Shown one piece after another: positions 1-8,590 of a stretch of DNA of 37,833 nt (its first letter is position 1; each line of letters opens with the position of its first letter). Source of the DNA: Desulfobacterales bacterium (GTDB lineage Bacteria; Desulfobacterota; Desulfobacteria; Desulfobacterales; JAAELO01); contig JAAELO010000508.1 of assembly GCA_024226555.1 (NCBI GenBank), positions 107,279 through 145,111 on the forward strand, given 5' to 3'. Below the pieces are notes generated by a model. The model was given only the letters and a program-made list of their open reading frames with translations. It had not been told where the DNA came from and did not search any database. A program made the position numbers and the translations under genes.

Positions 1-97
1 TTATTTTTCTATTTTTTTCTTTTATTGTTCATTGGATCGAAATTATTGTTTCGGTATTTATCTTCTAAACGATATAATTCCGATACAAACATTAGAA

Positions 98-284
98 GGA
101 ATCTATAATAAATTGCATTTTGATCGAACTACTGGGGTTTTTCAGAAAAATAACTGTAAATTTATAAAACAAAACCTTTTTTATAAATGAACCTGCTCGT
201 TATTTTTCTTAAACAGAGATTTTATAAAACTTAAAGCTTTTATAATCTGTATTTCAATCAAAATTCTAATCATTAGAGGTTCCC
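98..284. repeat. MITE-like inverted-repeat element, copy A
   Basis: The left end reads GGAATCTATAATAAATTGCA and the right end, read on the minus strand, starts GGGAACCTCTAATGATTAGA and continues into a TTTTGATTG tail. These ends match each other and the ends of the copies at 4754, 22511 and 37605. No coding capacity is seen. The shared ends, similar size and non-coding interior fit a non-autonomous miniature element. The exact borders are estimated by eye. Confidence 0.6.
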
Positions 285-445
285 TGGAATTAATAACTTG
301 TAAAATTCATGAAATCACTCGTTTTTTTTCTTTATAAGATTTTAAAAAAAGGAAAAAAAATGGTATGATCTTAAATATAGAAACAATGATTTTGATGAAC
401 CTACGCAAACCTTGCTATCTACGATTCAATTGTAAATCACCTCAA

Positions 446-474
446 TTGATAGCATTTAAATAAATTGTTATTTT
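446..474 (+). promoter_or_regulatory. Possible sigma70-type promoter of the caspase-like gene
   Basis: TTGATA at 446-451 and TATTTT at 469-474 are separated by 17 bases and would start transcription about 20 bases before the ATG at 500, just upstream of the GGAG ribosome site at about 488. In such AT-rich DNA chance matches are common, so this is tentative. Confidence 0.3.
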
Positions 475-499
475 AAGACCTAAATATGGAGTTAATAAA

Positions 500-2668
500 A
501 TGAAACCCTCAAGAATTTTTATCCTTATTATTTTCTTTGTATTAATAGCGAACCTGTCTCTTGCGCAAACAAGAGGCCTTAGCAGAGTCACTATTAAAGC
601 CAATGGTAAAAACATTAGTTTGTATAAGGAAAGCCATGCGCTTCTTATTGGAGTAAGTGATTATACACATGGCTGGCCGGATCTTGAGGGCATACCGGCT
701 GAATTAAGAGAGGTTGAAAAATCTCTTGTTAAGCATGGGTTTAAAGTCACCAAAGTTATTAATCCTAATAACCGTCAACTCCAAACAGCATTTGAGAATT
801 TTATTGATCAATATGGTTATGATGATGAGAACAGATTATTATTCTTTTTTTCAGGTCATGGATACAGTCGAAAAAATGGGAAAAAAGGTTACCTGGTCCC
901 AACAGATGCACCAGATCCAAGAAAAGATAAAAAAGGTTTTCTTAGAAAAGCTCTGAGCATGAGTAGAATCTTAACATGGTCAAGAGAGATTGAATCAAAA
1001 CACGCCATGTTTCTTTTTGATAGCTGTTTTTCTGGAACTATTTTTAAAACCAAAGCTCTACCTAAAGTTCCACCCCATATATCAAGCATAACCGCAAAAT
1101 CTGTCAGGCAGTTTATAACTGCAGGTAGCGCCGGTGAAGAGGTACCAGCCAACAGCGTATTCACACCATCAGTTGTTAAAGCTTTAAGAGGTGAGGCCGA
1201 TCTGAACAGAGATGGATATGTTACAGGAACAGAACTTGGAATGTACCTTCACCAGAAAGTCCTTGGTTATAATGATCGCCAAACACCTCAATATGGAAAA
1301 ATCAAAGACCCTGAACTTGATGAAGGTGACTTTGTATTTAAAGTTGGTAGTGGAAAAATTAAACCTGAAACTCTAACAGCAAAGATAAATACAACAAGTA
1401 GTTTTCAACTTGAAGCTGATAAATTAAAACTTGCAAGGGAACGTTTCGAACTTGAAAAAAAGATGTGGGAAGAGAGAAAGAAGCTTGAAGCTGAAAGAAA
1501 AAAATTTGAGGAACAGAAAAAAGCTCTCAACCAAAAAGGCAATAACTTTGATGAATCCAATGACAACATAATTTTCAGTGAGTATTTTAATAATAATAAA
1601 AGAAAATGGGTTCAAACAAATAACAAAAATATCACAACATCAGTAAGAGGAGGAAATTATTATTTCTCCCATAAAAGAGATGTTAATGCCTGGCTTTCCT
1701 GGACTTCAAAAACCAAAATCAACCAATATAAAGACTTCTTTATTCAAACAAATATAAAGAAAGTTAGCGGTGTTAATAACTATGGATATGGCATTGCCTG
1801 GGGCTTAAAAGATGCTAACAATAACTATTATTTCCAGATCAGAGGTAATGGCTATTACACTGTATATAAAGTTAAAAATGCAAAATATAAGCAAATAATA
1901 AAATGGAAACGAAACAAATCTATTAACAAAAATAATAGTACTAACAAGTTAGGTTTAAAAAAAGTTGGAAATAAGATCTACTTTTATATAAATAACAACC
2001 AGGTCGATTCCATGAAATTTCAGCCTTTTATGGGGAACAAAATTGGTTATAGAATCGATATGAGACAGGCTGTTGAAATTCAGGATCTGGTCGTCTCAAA
2101 AGTTCTTAAAGAGAAAAAACAGATAGTTTTCAGTGACTACTTTGACAACAACAAAAATAATTGGGCTATTCGAAATGATAAAAAAGTTGAATTCAAAATA
2201 AAAAATGGAAACTATCGCTTTAACCATAAAACCAATAGATCTCGTTTAGTATGGAAAAGTGTAAGTCTTTCAAGTTCAGATGATTATACAATTGAATGTG
2301 ATATGAAAAAAGAGAGTGGAATTTATAATAATGGTTATGGGATTGTCTGGGGATTAAAGGATGCTTCAAACTGCTTTTTTTTCCAAATATCTGGAGATGG
2401 GCATTACAGATATATGAAATCAGTCAACTCAAAATATATTAGTATAATTAAATGGAAAAAAAGTACTCATATAAACAAGTATAATAATGCCTATAACAAT
2501 TTAACTGTTAGAAAAAGAGGCAATACTCTAAAATTTTATATAAATAATCAATACGTCGATTCGGCCTTTGCTGAAACCTTTATGGGAAATAAAATCGGTT
2601 TTAGAATCGACACGAAACAATCCGTAAGTTTTAGAAATTTAATTGTTTCTAAGATTGTCAGAAGATAA
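500..2668 (+). CDS. Exported caspase-family (peptidase C14) protein with coiled coil and duplicated C-terminal domain
   Basis: A 722-residue protein. Residues 1-22 form a signal peptide (hydrophobic run ending SLAQ). Residues 45-280 are a caspase-like peptidase: the catalytic His is H120 in FFFSGHGY and the catalytic Cys is C176 in FLFDSCFSG, both present and in the usual spacing, so an active cysteine protease is likely. Residues 234-246 (DLNRDGYVTGTEL) look like an EF-hand-type calcium loop, common in bacterial metacaspases. A charged coiled coil covers 305-345. Two copies of a roughly 185-residue beta-rich domain follow (about 357-535 and 542-720), each with a YGxGIxWGLKDA motif and a GNKIGxRID motif. 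They resemble LamG/concanavalin-like domains and probably bind polysaccharide or protein. The ATG at 500 follows GGAG with an 8-base gap. The target is unknown. Confidence 0.9.
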   Translation: MKPSRIFILIIFFVLIANLSLAQTRGLSRVTIKANGKNISLYKESHALLIGVSDYTHGWPDLEGIPAELREVEKSLVKHGFKVTKVINPNNRQLQTAFENFIDQYGYDDENRLLFFFSGHGYSRKNGKKGYLVPTDAPDPRKDKKGFLRKALSMSRILTWSREIESKHAMFLFDSCFSGTIFKTKALPKVPPHISSITAKSVRQFITAGSAGEEVPANSVFTPSVVKALRGEADLNRDGYVTGTELGMYLHQKVLGYNDRQTPQYGKIKDPELDEGDFVFKVGSGKIKPETLTAKINTTSSFQLEADKLKLARERFELEKKMWEERKKLEAERKKFEEQKKALNQKGNNFDESNDNIIFSEYFNNNKRKWVQTNNKNITTSVRGGNYYFSHKRDVNAWLSWTSKTKINQYKDFFIQTNIKKVSGVNNYGYGIAWGLKDANNNYYFQIRGNGYYTVYKVKNAKYKQIIKWKRNKSINKNNSTNKLGLKKVGNKIYFYINNNQVDSMKFQPFMGNKIGYRIDMRQAVEIQDLVVSKVLKEKKQIVFSDYFDNNKNNWAIRNDKKVEFKIKNGNYRFNHKTNRSRLVWKSVSLSSSDDYTIECDMKKESGIYNNGYGIVWGLKDASNCFFFQISGDGHYRYMKSVNSKYISIIKWKKSTHINKYNNAYNNLTVRKRGNTLKFYINNQYVDSAFAETFMGNKIGFRIDTKQSVSFRNLIVSKIVRR

Positions 2669-2699
2669 TTTAAATTATTTTTAACATTTGTTTAAGTCC

Positions 2700-2734
2700 G
2701 AGCCAGCAAATTTTCTGCTGGCTCTGCTGTTTTT
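2700..2734 (+). terminator. Rho-independent terminator after the caspase-like gene
   Basis: A perfect 9-bp stem, GAGCCAGCA (2700-2708) with TGCTGGCTC (2716-2724), a 7-base loop, and a T-rich tail ending in TTTTT at about 2730. It lies 32 bases after the stop codon and separates this gene from the oxidoreductase gene downstream. Confidence 0.8.
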
Positions 2735-2778
2735 AAAAGCTAAAAATCCGTAACTAAAGATTTCCTAAAATAAAAGAT

Positions 2779-4749
2779 ATGACAATAAAAAAAATTAAAA
2801 CATCATGTTCAATGGACTGCTTCGATGCCTGTTCTCTTATTGCAACAGTTTCAGACGGCAAAGTAATCTCAATAGAAGGTGACAAATCACACCCTTTAAC
2901 CAAAGGCTTTTGCTGCCATAAGGGAAAAAAAACATTTGAACGAATGTATCATTCTGAGAGACTTAAAAAGCCTCTGAGAAAAATGGGAGACAGGTTTTTT
3001 GAAATAACGTGGGATGAAGCATTCTCCGAAATAGAAGAGAAACTAAAAACCACAATAAATGAATATGGATCAGAATCCATATTACTCTATTCCGGATACG
3101 GCTATAGTGGAATTTTAAAAAATGCTGACAGGATGTTCTTCAACTATCTTGGTGGTGTTTCAGTTCACAAGGGCAGTCTTTGTATGGGAGCAGGAGTTGC
3201 TGCCCAGACATATGATTTTGGTGAAACACTATCAAATGCACCGGATGATTGCCTTAATTCCAAAACAATTGTTATTTGGGGTAGAAATCCTGCTATAACC
3301 AACATTCATCTATATAGTAATATAAAAAAAGCCTCTAAAAATGGTACAAAAATAGTAACAATAGATCCTTTAAAAACGATGACAGCAAATAAAAGTGATC
3401 TGCATATCAGGGTAAAGCCGGGGACAGATGGCGCATTAGCTCTGGGGATTTCAGCTGAACTGATAAGATCTGGCTTTGAGGATGTTAATTTTTTAAAGAA
3501 TCACACAAAAGGATATGAAGAGTTCAAATCTTATACCCTTTCATTTTCTCTCTCAAAAACCTCTGAAATAACAGGTATTGATGAAAACACTATTAAAAAT
3601 CTCGCAAAAACATACTTCGAAAAACCAGTAGCAACCTATATCGGCTTTGGTATGCAAAGATATGAAAACGGAGGAAATAATGTCAGATGCATCGATGCTC
3701 TTGCTGCGGTCTCTGGAAATATTGGTATTAAGGGAGGTGGTGCAAATTATGGACATACCATAGACCAATTGATTGATTGTGAATATACGAAAAGTAAAAT
3801 ATATGGTGTGAACACAAAATATTACAATATTTCAAGAATACCTGATTTTATAAACAGTGCAAAACCTTCTATTCAATGCATGTTCATAAGCAAAGCAAAT
3901 CCAATGGTTCAAAACCCGGATATAAATGCCTTCAGACAAAGTTTAAAAAAAGTTCCATTCAAAGTAGTTACAGATATGTTCATGACAGACACTGCAAAAC
4001 TTGCTGATATTGTTCTTCCATGCACATCCGTGTTAGAGGAGGAGGACCTTATCTACAGTTCCATGTTTACTCCATATCTGAACCATGCAGCAAAAGCAGT
4101 TGAACCAATGGATGATATAATAAGTGAATATAATTTTTATATAAAACTTGCAAAAATGATGAATATTAAAGATTACCCCAATATATCTGAAACTGAGTTT
4201 TTAAAAAGAGCTGTAAAACCAGTTTGTGATTATCACAGGATAGATTTTGAAGATATCAGAGATGGTTATTTCTCACCTTCAGATGATATCGCCTGGGAAA
4301 ACATGTCCTTTGCAACTCCATCAAAAAAATTTGAATTCTATTCTGAAAAGGCAGAGGAAGATGGGTTGAATCCTGTTGCAAAATATATCAAGAAACAAAA
4401 AGATTCAAAATATCCATATAGGCTTATTACACCACATTCAAAAAAATCACTTCACTCGCAGCACTATCATTTTTTAGAAGATCACCAGATACTTTTCATA
4501 AATAGTAAGATTATGGAAACTCTGAAATTATCAGAAGATAGCAAGGTTTTACTCTCTTCAAAAAAAGGGGCCTTGAAGGTTATGGTAAAACCGGACAATA
4601 ATCTTGATGACGATACAATAATGATGTATCAAGGTTTTAGAAACGAAAAAGGTTCTGTTAATGTCTTAACATCAGGGGAAACTTCCGATATGGGAGAACA
4701 AACCTGCTTTTATGATTGTTTTTGTAATATTTCAAAAATAGAAATATGA
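2779..4749 (+). CDS. Molybdopterin oxidoreductase (bis-MGD, 4Fe-4S), substrate unknown
   Basis: A 656-residue member of the DMSO reductase superfamily. The N-terminal iron-sulfur motif is C10-x3-C14-x3-C18-x26-C45, followed directly by a second Cys (C46). The central molybdopterin domain runs to about residue 500 and includes WGRNPAITN near 168 and a TIDPLKT nucleotide-binding turn near 194. C135 in HKGSLCMGAG is at the place where members of this group may contribute a metal ligand. The C-terminal dinucleotide-binding domain starts near 543. There is no Tat or Sec signal, so it is probably cytoplasmic. No ferredoxin-type or membrane-anchor subunit gene adjoins it, so its electron partner is not visible. 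Related orphans in anaerobes are annotated only generally; formate dehydrogenase, thiosulfate/polysulfide reductase or acetylene-hydratase-like activity cannot be told apart here. The ribosome site is weak. Confidence 0.9.
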   Translation: MTIKKIKTSCSMDCFDACSLIATVSDGKVISIEGDKSHPLTKGFCCHKGKKTFERMYHSERLKKPLRKMGDRFFEITWDEAFSEIEEKLKTTINEYGSESILLYSGYGYSGILKNADRMFFNYLGGVSVHKGSLCMGAGVAAQTYDFGETLSNAPDDCLNSKTIVIWGRNPAITNIHLYSNIKKASKNGTKIVTIDPLKTMTANKSDLHIRVKPGTDGALALGISAELIRSGFEDVNFLKNHTKGYEEFKSYTLSFSLSKTSEITGIDENTIKNLAKTYFEKPVATYIGFGMQRYENGGNNVRCIDALAAVSGNIGIKGGGANYGHTIDQLIDCEYTKSKIYGVNTKYYNISRIPDFINSAKPSIQCMFISKANPMVQNPDINAFRQSLKKVPFKVVTDMFMTDTAKLADIVLPCTSVLEEEDLIYSSMFTPYLNHAAKAVEPMDDIISEYNFYIKLAKMMNIKDYPNISETEFLKRAVKPVCDYHRIDFEDIRDGYFSPSDDIAWENMSFATPSKKFEFYSEKAEEDGLNPVAKYIKKQKDSKYPYRLITPHSKKSLHSQHYHFLEDHQILFINSKIMETLKLSEDSKVLLSSKKGALKVMVKPDNNLDDDTIMMYQGFRNEKGSVNVLTSGETSDMGEQTCFYDCFCNISKIEI

Positions 4750-4753
4750 ACAA

Positions 4754-4883
4754 GGAATCACTAATAATTGCCTTTTGACTGAAATACTGCGTTATTCAAA
4801 AAAAGAACTGCTGTAAAATCGGTTCGTTATTTTTTTATCGCGCCTTGTATTACAATCAAAATTCTTATTATTAGAAGATCCCC
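4754..4883. repeat. MITE-like inverted-repeat element, copy B
   Basis: The left end GGAATCACTAATAATTGCC lies 5 bases after the oxidoreductase stop. The right end, read on the minus strand, is GGGGATCTTCTAATAATAAG. The length is about 130 bases. The element fills nearly the whole gap before the next gene, whose AAAGGAG ribosome site begins just outside its right end. Confidence 0.65.
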
Positions 4884-4899
4884 AGATTAAAGGAGTTTT

Positions 4900-5748
4900 A
4901 TGGAACTGATAGATAAAATCCCAAACAAGAAGAAACTTTTCTATACGACACTGCTAATACTCATCTCTTTTTTACTTGTTTTCAAACCAGTCCATACAAA
5001 TATACCCTTTAGCTCTATCGACTCAAAATCAAATGAGTATCTTAATAAAACCATCACAAAAGCAACAATAACATATGCAGGCCTTCGAACAATGAACGCC
5101 GTCATCTCTGTTATTCAGAGTATAGCAATAAATGCGAGCTTTAAGATTCCTTTCATTGCAAGTGGGGGAGGAAGCATCAGCATTGGTGAGTTATTTGACC
5201 CTCTAAATGACCTGATAGAGAGATGTTCTGTGGTAGTTCTTTGTAGTCTGGCATCCCTTGGAATCCAAAAGATAATAATGCAAATCAGCCCGATGATAGG
5301 TTTTCAAATTCTTCTGCCCATTGCCTTAATTCTTTTTTGTGTAGGTTTCTGGTTACCATACCTAAAGGGTTTTGACTTTAGAAAAAATGCTTTAAAAATA
5401 CTGATTTTTGCGATTGTAATCAGATTTTGTATTCCCGTGGCAGCTTTTTTTAACGAAAGGATAGATACTCTTTTTCTTTCAGAAAAATATGAACAAACTC
5501 AAAGTGAAATCACAGAACTTGAAGATACATTAAATAACGTTAAAACATCTCTAACTGTTTCAAGAAATATTAAAAGCACTTTAGATGGTCTAAAAAATAC
5601 ACTGAGTAATAAAATCCAGTCTTTCATTGATACAATTATAATATTTATCGTACAAACAGTTCTAATCCCAGTTTTTGTATTGTTTTTACTTAGCAAAGTA
5701 CCGGGCATTATTTTAAATAATTTTAAATTTTATGATGAGGCTAAATAA
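4900..5748 (+). CDS. Multi-pass membrane protein of unknown function
   Basis: A 282-residue protein that I do not recognise. Predicted membrane segments by hydrophobicity are about 13-31, 109-127, 135-154, 164-184 and 242-266. Between the fourth and fifth lies a polar coiled-coil stretch (about 193-240, rich in Glu, Thr and Ser heptads). A region with glycine-serine turns (88-95, ASGGGSIS) follows the first helix and is probably periplasmic. The start is well supported by AAAGGAG five bases before the ATG. It is flanked by a repeat element upstream and a 324-base gap downstream, so it looks monocistronic. No enzymatic motif is seen. Confidence 0.8.
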   Translation: MELIDKIPNKKKLFYTTLLILISFLLVFKPVHTNIPFSSIDSKSNEYLNKTITKATITYAGLRTMNAVISVIQSIAINASFKIPFIASGGGSISIGELFDPLNDLIERCSVVVLCSLASLGIQKIIMQISPMIGFQILLPIALILFCVGFWLPYLKGFDFRKNALKILIFAIVIRFCIPVAAFFNERIDTLFLSEKYEQTQSEITELEDTLNNVKTSLTVSRNIKSTLDGLKNTLSNKIQSFIDTIIIFIVQTVLIPVFVLFLLSKVPGIILNNFKFYDEAK

Positions 5749-6072
5749 ATTATTTTTCTCTGAATTTGAACGAAAAAACGATAAATTTAGTAATAACCGA
5801 ATAATTTCTCCATTGTTTTATAGTTATTTGAAATATTATTAAATATTACTTAACCTATAATTACCCCTTAATATTCAAGAATACATATGATGGGACTCTT
5901 TCTTAATCAAATTTAAAAAATAACTAAGTTGACAATTATCACATTGAAAGGTAAACTCAAATGAGTAAATGCTAACAGTAATCCCTGATTAAAAATTCAA
6001 TACCTTTTTCAATTCAAAAATAATCTTATAGGTTACTGTCTGCAAAACTTCTAAATTCTTAGGATTTATATC
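5749..6072. other. Intergenic region before the receiver gene
   Basis: No gene is seen. The region is AT-rich with short AAT/TAT runs. The only recognisable signal is the promoter candidate at 5929-5957. Confidence 0.6.
5929..5957 (+). promoter_or_regulatory. Sigma70-type promoter of the receiver gene
   Basis: A consensus TTGACA (5929-5934) is followed after exactly 17 bases by TAAACT (5952-5957). The transcript would have a leader of about 110 bases before the receiver ATG at 6073. The -35 box is perfect and the -10 box is fair. Confidence 0.5.
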
Positions 6073-6474
6073 ATGGATAAAATTTTATTAGTTGATGATG
6101 ACATTGTCGTTAGAACTGTAACAAGAAAAATTGTAGAAAAAAGTATTCCAGGAGTTGCCCTGTTCTGCAGTAATTGCGTTAAGCATGCCCATGAGTCATT
6201 AATTCTAAATAATTTCAGTCTTTTAATCACTGATATTCTTATGCTCGATGGGAAAGGAACAGACCTTGCTACAACAATTAGAGGGGATAGTAAATTCTAT
6301 CATCTTCCGATAATTCTGATGTCTTCAATTATCGATGCAGACAACGAAATAATATCAATGGTACCCAACAGAGAAGCGACCTCATTTCTGACAAAACCCC
6401 TTGATCCAAGGGAACTTGAGGGAAAAATCAACGCTTGTCTTAACTACTGGAAGTACCATAAAGATTCAAAATAG
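6073..6474 (+). CDS. Stand-alone response-regulator receiver domain (CheY-like)
   Basis: A 133-residue protein made of a single receiver domain. The acidic pocket is D8-D9-D10 in LLVDDD, the phosphoacceptor is D54 in LLITDILML, the conserved Ser/Thr is in ILMSS (S84/S85), and the conserved Lys is K108 in FLTKPLDP. No output domain is attached, so it must act through a partner protein. No histidine kinase gene lies in the window. It converges with the HDOD gene (37 bases between stops), which is suggestive because receivers and HDOD domains are often functionally linked. The ribosome site is weak (AGGA about 9 bases upstream). Confidence 0.93.
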   Translation: MDKILLVDDDIVVRTVTRKIVEKSIPGVALFCSNCVKHAHESLILNNFSLLITDILMLDGKGTDLATTIRGDSKFYHLPIILMSSIIDADNEIISMVPNREATSFLTKPLDPRELEGKINACLNYWKYHKDSK

Positions 6475-6511
6475 TTTAAAAAAACCAAAATCAAATTTGT
6501 GAAGATTGCGA

Positions 6512-7435
6512 TTAAATTAAGAGTTGCCTTGAAGCTTCAAGATCCTCTTCTTCTTCCTGTGGTCTTCCAATAATAATATCACTCGCAGATTTTTTTATCT
6601 CCTGGAGCACCCTGTTATTAATACCCAAAAGTGAGAATACATTTTTAGTATTCTCCTTTGAAATAGGGCTGCAACCCTTTAATTCAGGAGTTTTTTCACT
6701 ATCTTTGTGTAATGTCTCAACAAAATACTCAGCGATCAGAAAGATACCCATCATCTCTTTCAATTTCTGATCCTCATGGATAGAAATATCTGAGTTGTGA
6801 TGAAATTTTATAATATCACATACAATCTCTGGAAGATCCCATCTTGTACCCATTTTAAATCCGGCAATACAATGATTCATACCAAACTTATTCTGTTCAA
6901 CCCTAACCAAAGATACATCAGTTGGCTCCCTCATCACATCATAATAATCATTAAAGTAATCAGCCATGATCGGTATTGCACAATCATGGAAAAGTCCCGT
7001 TAAATATGCATGGTTATGATCAACCTTTAGCTTACGAATATTACGGAGAATAAATGCGATTTGCTGAGCAACTTTTGCAACATAAACAGAATGATCATTA
7101 AAATTGTTGAACTCCTCAAGTGGAATTTTAATGTTTTTCAGAGTGTTCTGCATCATTGATGTCAAAATACAGTTTACAAAATTTTCAATCCCCAGTACAG
7201 AAAGTGCTTTTTTCACGGTCGTTATCTTCTGCTTCCTTAAACCAAACATCGATGAGTTTGATATCGTAAGAATATCTGCAGTTGAAGTAACATCCTGCGA
7301 AATCTTCTCCGTAATGGCAGGAAAACTTGGTTCCTCTTTATTCAACTCTCTTCTTATCTCGGTTAGAACTGCTGATTGGCTCGGAATTTCGACGTTTTGA
7401 AAAAAATCGCTGGTTTGGTCATTTGACTCATTCAT
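6512..7435 (-). CDS. HDOD-domain signalling protein
   Basis: A 307-residue protein whose bulk is an HDOD domain (about residues 18-215), a metal-dependent-phosphohydrolase-like fold that usually lacks catalysis and mediates signalling. Supporting motifs are the start VEIPSQSAVLTEIRREL, the NSSMFGLRKQKITTVKKAL segment typical of HDOD proteins, GLFHDCAIPIMADYF, and FHHNSDIS. I chose the ATG at 7435 because AAGGAT lies 8 bases upstream. A longer frame opening with GTG at 7483 has no ribosome site and adds 16 residues of unlikely sequence. The gene lies 75 bases after the EI24-like gene on the same strand, so the two may be cotranscribed. Confidence 0.9.
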   Translation of the reverse strand: MNESNDQTSDFFQNVEIPSQSAVLTEIRRELNKEEPSFPAITEKISQDVTSTADILTISNSSMFGLRKQKITTVKKALSVLGIENFVNCILTSMMQNTLKNIKIPLEEFNNFNDHSVYVAKVAQQIAFILRNIRKLKVDHNHAYLTGLFHDCAIPIMADYFNDYYDVMREPTDVSLVRVEQNKFGMNHCIAGFKMGTRWDLPEIVCDIIKFHHNSDISIHEDQKLKEMMGIFLIAEYFVETLHKDSEKTPELKGCSPISKENTKNVFSLLGINNRVLQEIKKSASDIIIGRPQEEEEDLEASRQLLI

Positions 7436-7510
7436 GTGGAAATCCTTAATTTTTTCTTTTCTCAGGAAAAAATAGATCTCCACATAAAGGGTTACAAATT
7501 AAAGGTGTCT

Positions 7511-8254
7511 TTAGGGAGTCTCTATCTTTTCAAGTACTGCAAGTGTTGCAGCAACCGTTCCATATCCCGGTGCTGTAAACCATCCAAATACTGGTATTAA
7601 AAGTATTAGCGTGAAACCGCAACCTACACCCATTATTCCATATTTATGACTCTTTGTAAAAGAAATAGTTTGATCAACACTATACCTCTTCCTCTCAAGC
7701 GTATAGTCAGAAAGAGCAACTCCTTCATAGAATGATTGAACAGCTAAAAGAATTATAACTGAAGCGACAGGCCCGATTAAAGGTATAAAACCTATAATAA
7801 AAGAAGCGATATAAAATATAATCATCCAAAGAGTATTTCTTAGCATAAGGGATAAACTTCTTAAAATATCACTAATAAGATCCTTAAATTTAAAATCAGG
7901 CGGTTCCTGACCATTAATTGCAAACTCAACTACCTCTGATATATAACCCCAGATAGGCGCAAATACTATCAGAATTACAAATTTATAGGTAAATAAGCCA
8001 AATATTAAAAATACGATCCAGGCCAATATTGTGAAAACTGATTTTAACCAGCCCCACTGTAGCCAAGTGGGTAGAAGTCCATAAAGATAAGCTGAAACAT
8101 CATCCGAGAAAATTGAAGCAACTATCAAAAAACCTAAAATATAGAAAAAACTCATAAATCCTGGAATAATAATGTATTTCCACAACTTATTCTCACTAAT
8201 AACTTTCTGCGCCTTTGGATAATAAGAAAGCCCTTTAAACAGTTCACTAATCAT
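7511..8254 (-). CDS. EI24/CysZ-like integral membrane protein
   Basis: A 247-residue protein with hydrophobic segments near 25-47, 72-98, 140-172 and 205-227. The pattern fits the EI24/CysZ family: an N-terminal GLSYYPKAQKVI segment, a FAPIWGYISEVVE motif after the second helix pair, and a QSFYEGVALSDYTLER segment before the last helices, where CysZ proteins carry a similar 'DYxxxR' turn. CysZ brings sulfate into the cell for cysteine synthesis, but many members of the wider family have no proven substrate, so transport of sulfate is only a possibility. No cysteine-biosynthesis gene adjoins it. The ATG at 8254 follows AAGGA by 8 bases. Confidence 0.8.
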   Translation of the reverse strand: MISELFKGLSYYPKAQKVISENKLWKYIIIPGFMSFFYILGFLIVASIFSDDVSAYLYGLLPTWLQWGWLKSVFTILAWIVFLIFGLFTYKFVILIVFAPIWGYISEVVEFAINGQEPPDFKFKDLISDILRSLSLMLRNTLWMIIFYIASFIIGFIPLIGPVASVIILLAVQSFYEGVALSDYTLERKRYSVDQTISFTKSHKYGIMGVGCGFTLILLIPVFGWFTAPGYGTVAATLAVLEKIETP

Positions 8255-8368
8255 ATTTTTTTCCTTATTTTATGTTTTATTTTACTCTGAATAGAAAAAC
8301 ATAAGATTTATTGTGGGTCAAGGATTGAATTAGATTTTAATGAATAGAAAATATGATAAATCAAAACC

Positions 8369-8390
8369 GAAGCTTTTTGTAAAAAGCTTC
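8369..8390 (-). terminator. Perfect 10-bp hairpin with A/T arms, possible terminator
   Basis: GAAGCTTTTT (8369-8378) pairs perfectly with AAAAAGCTTC (8381-8390). The arms end in A/T runs, so on either strand the structure is hairpin plus internal U-run rather than a classical tail. It could end leftward transcripts from giant 1. Confidence 0.4.
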
Positions 8391-8516
8391 ATCAAAAATT
8401 TTATGAAGGCACTTCGTGCAAATATAAAAATGTAACCTCTTTAGTAAATCTAACTCCACAAATGAATTTGTAGGGAGGGCCTTGCGTCCTCCCTTCCATA
8501 AAATAACAAACCATGT

Positions 8517-8579
8517 GTCATTCCCGAGCAGCAGATTATGTTTTAATTTTTAAACATAATACTGCAAAGTCGGGAATCT
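8517..8579. repeat. REP-like hairpin at the 3' end of giant 1
   Basis: GTCATTCCCGA on the left and TCGGGAATC on the right enclose a second nested stem, TTATGTTT with AAACATAA, flanked by GCAG and CTGC. It begins 12 bases after the giant 1 stop codon. The copy at 29487-29543 shares almost the same inner stem. Elements with CATTCCCG...CGGGAAT arms are a known type of bacterial repetitive palindrome; here it could also protect or end the transcript. Confidence 0.75.
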
Positions 8580-8590
8580 CTAAAATATTA

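Larger units (their letters stand above)
1..499. other. Intergenic region upstream of the caspase-like gene
   Basis: No convincing gene is seen here. The stretch is very AT-rich. It holds one MITE-like inverted-repeat element (98-284) and, just before the gene at 500, a small inverted repeat: GCTATC near 413 and GATAGC near 448, flanking two CAATTG palindromes. A weak promoter candidate overlaps the right arm of that repeat. Confidence 0.6.
8255..8590. other. Palindrome-rich gap between giant 1 and the EI24-like gene
   Basis: No gene is seen. It contains three hairpins in order: GAAGCTTTTT-GT-AAAAAGCTTC (8369-8390, perfect 10-bp stem), AGGGAGG...CCTCCCT (8472-8494), and the REP-like hairpin 8517-8579. 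Both neighbours are transcribed leftward, so these lie in the 3' region of giant 1. Confidence 0.65.

Noticed and set aside
7436-7483. GTG start for the HDOD gene, giving 16 extra residues
   Set aside because: There is no ribosome site before it, while the ATG at 7435 has AAGGAT 8 bases upstream and gives a family-like N-terminus.
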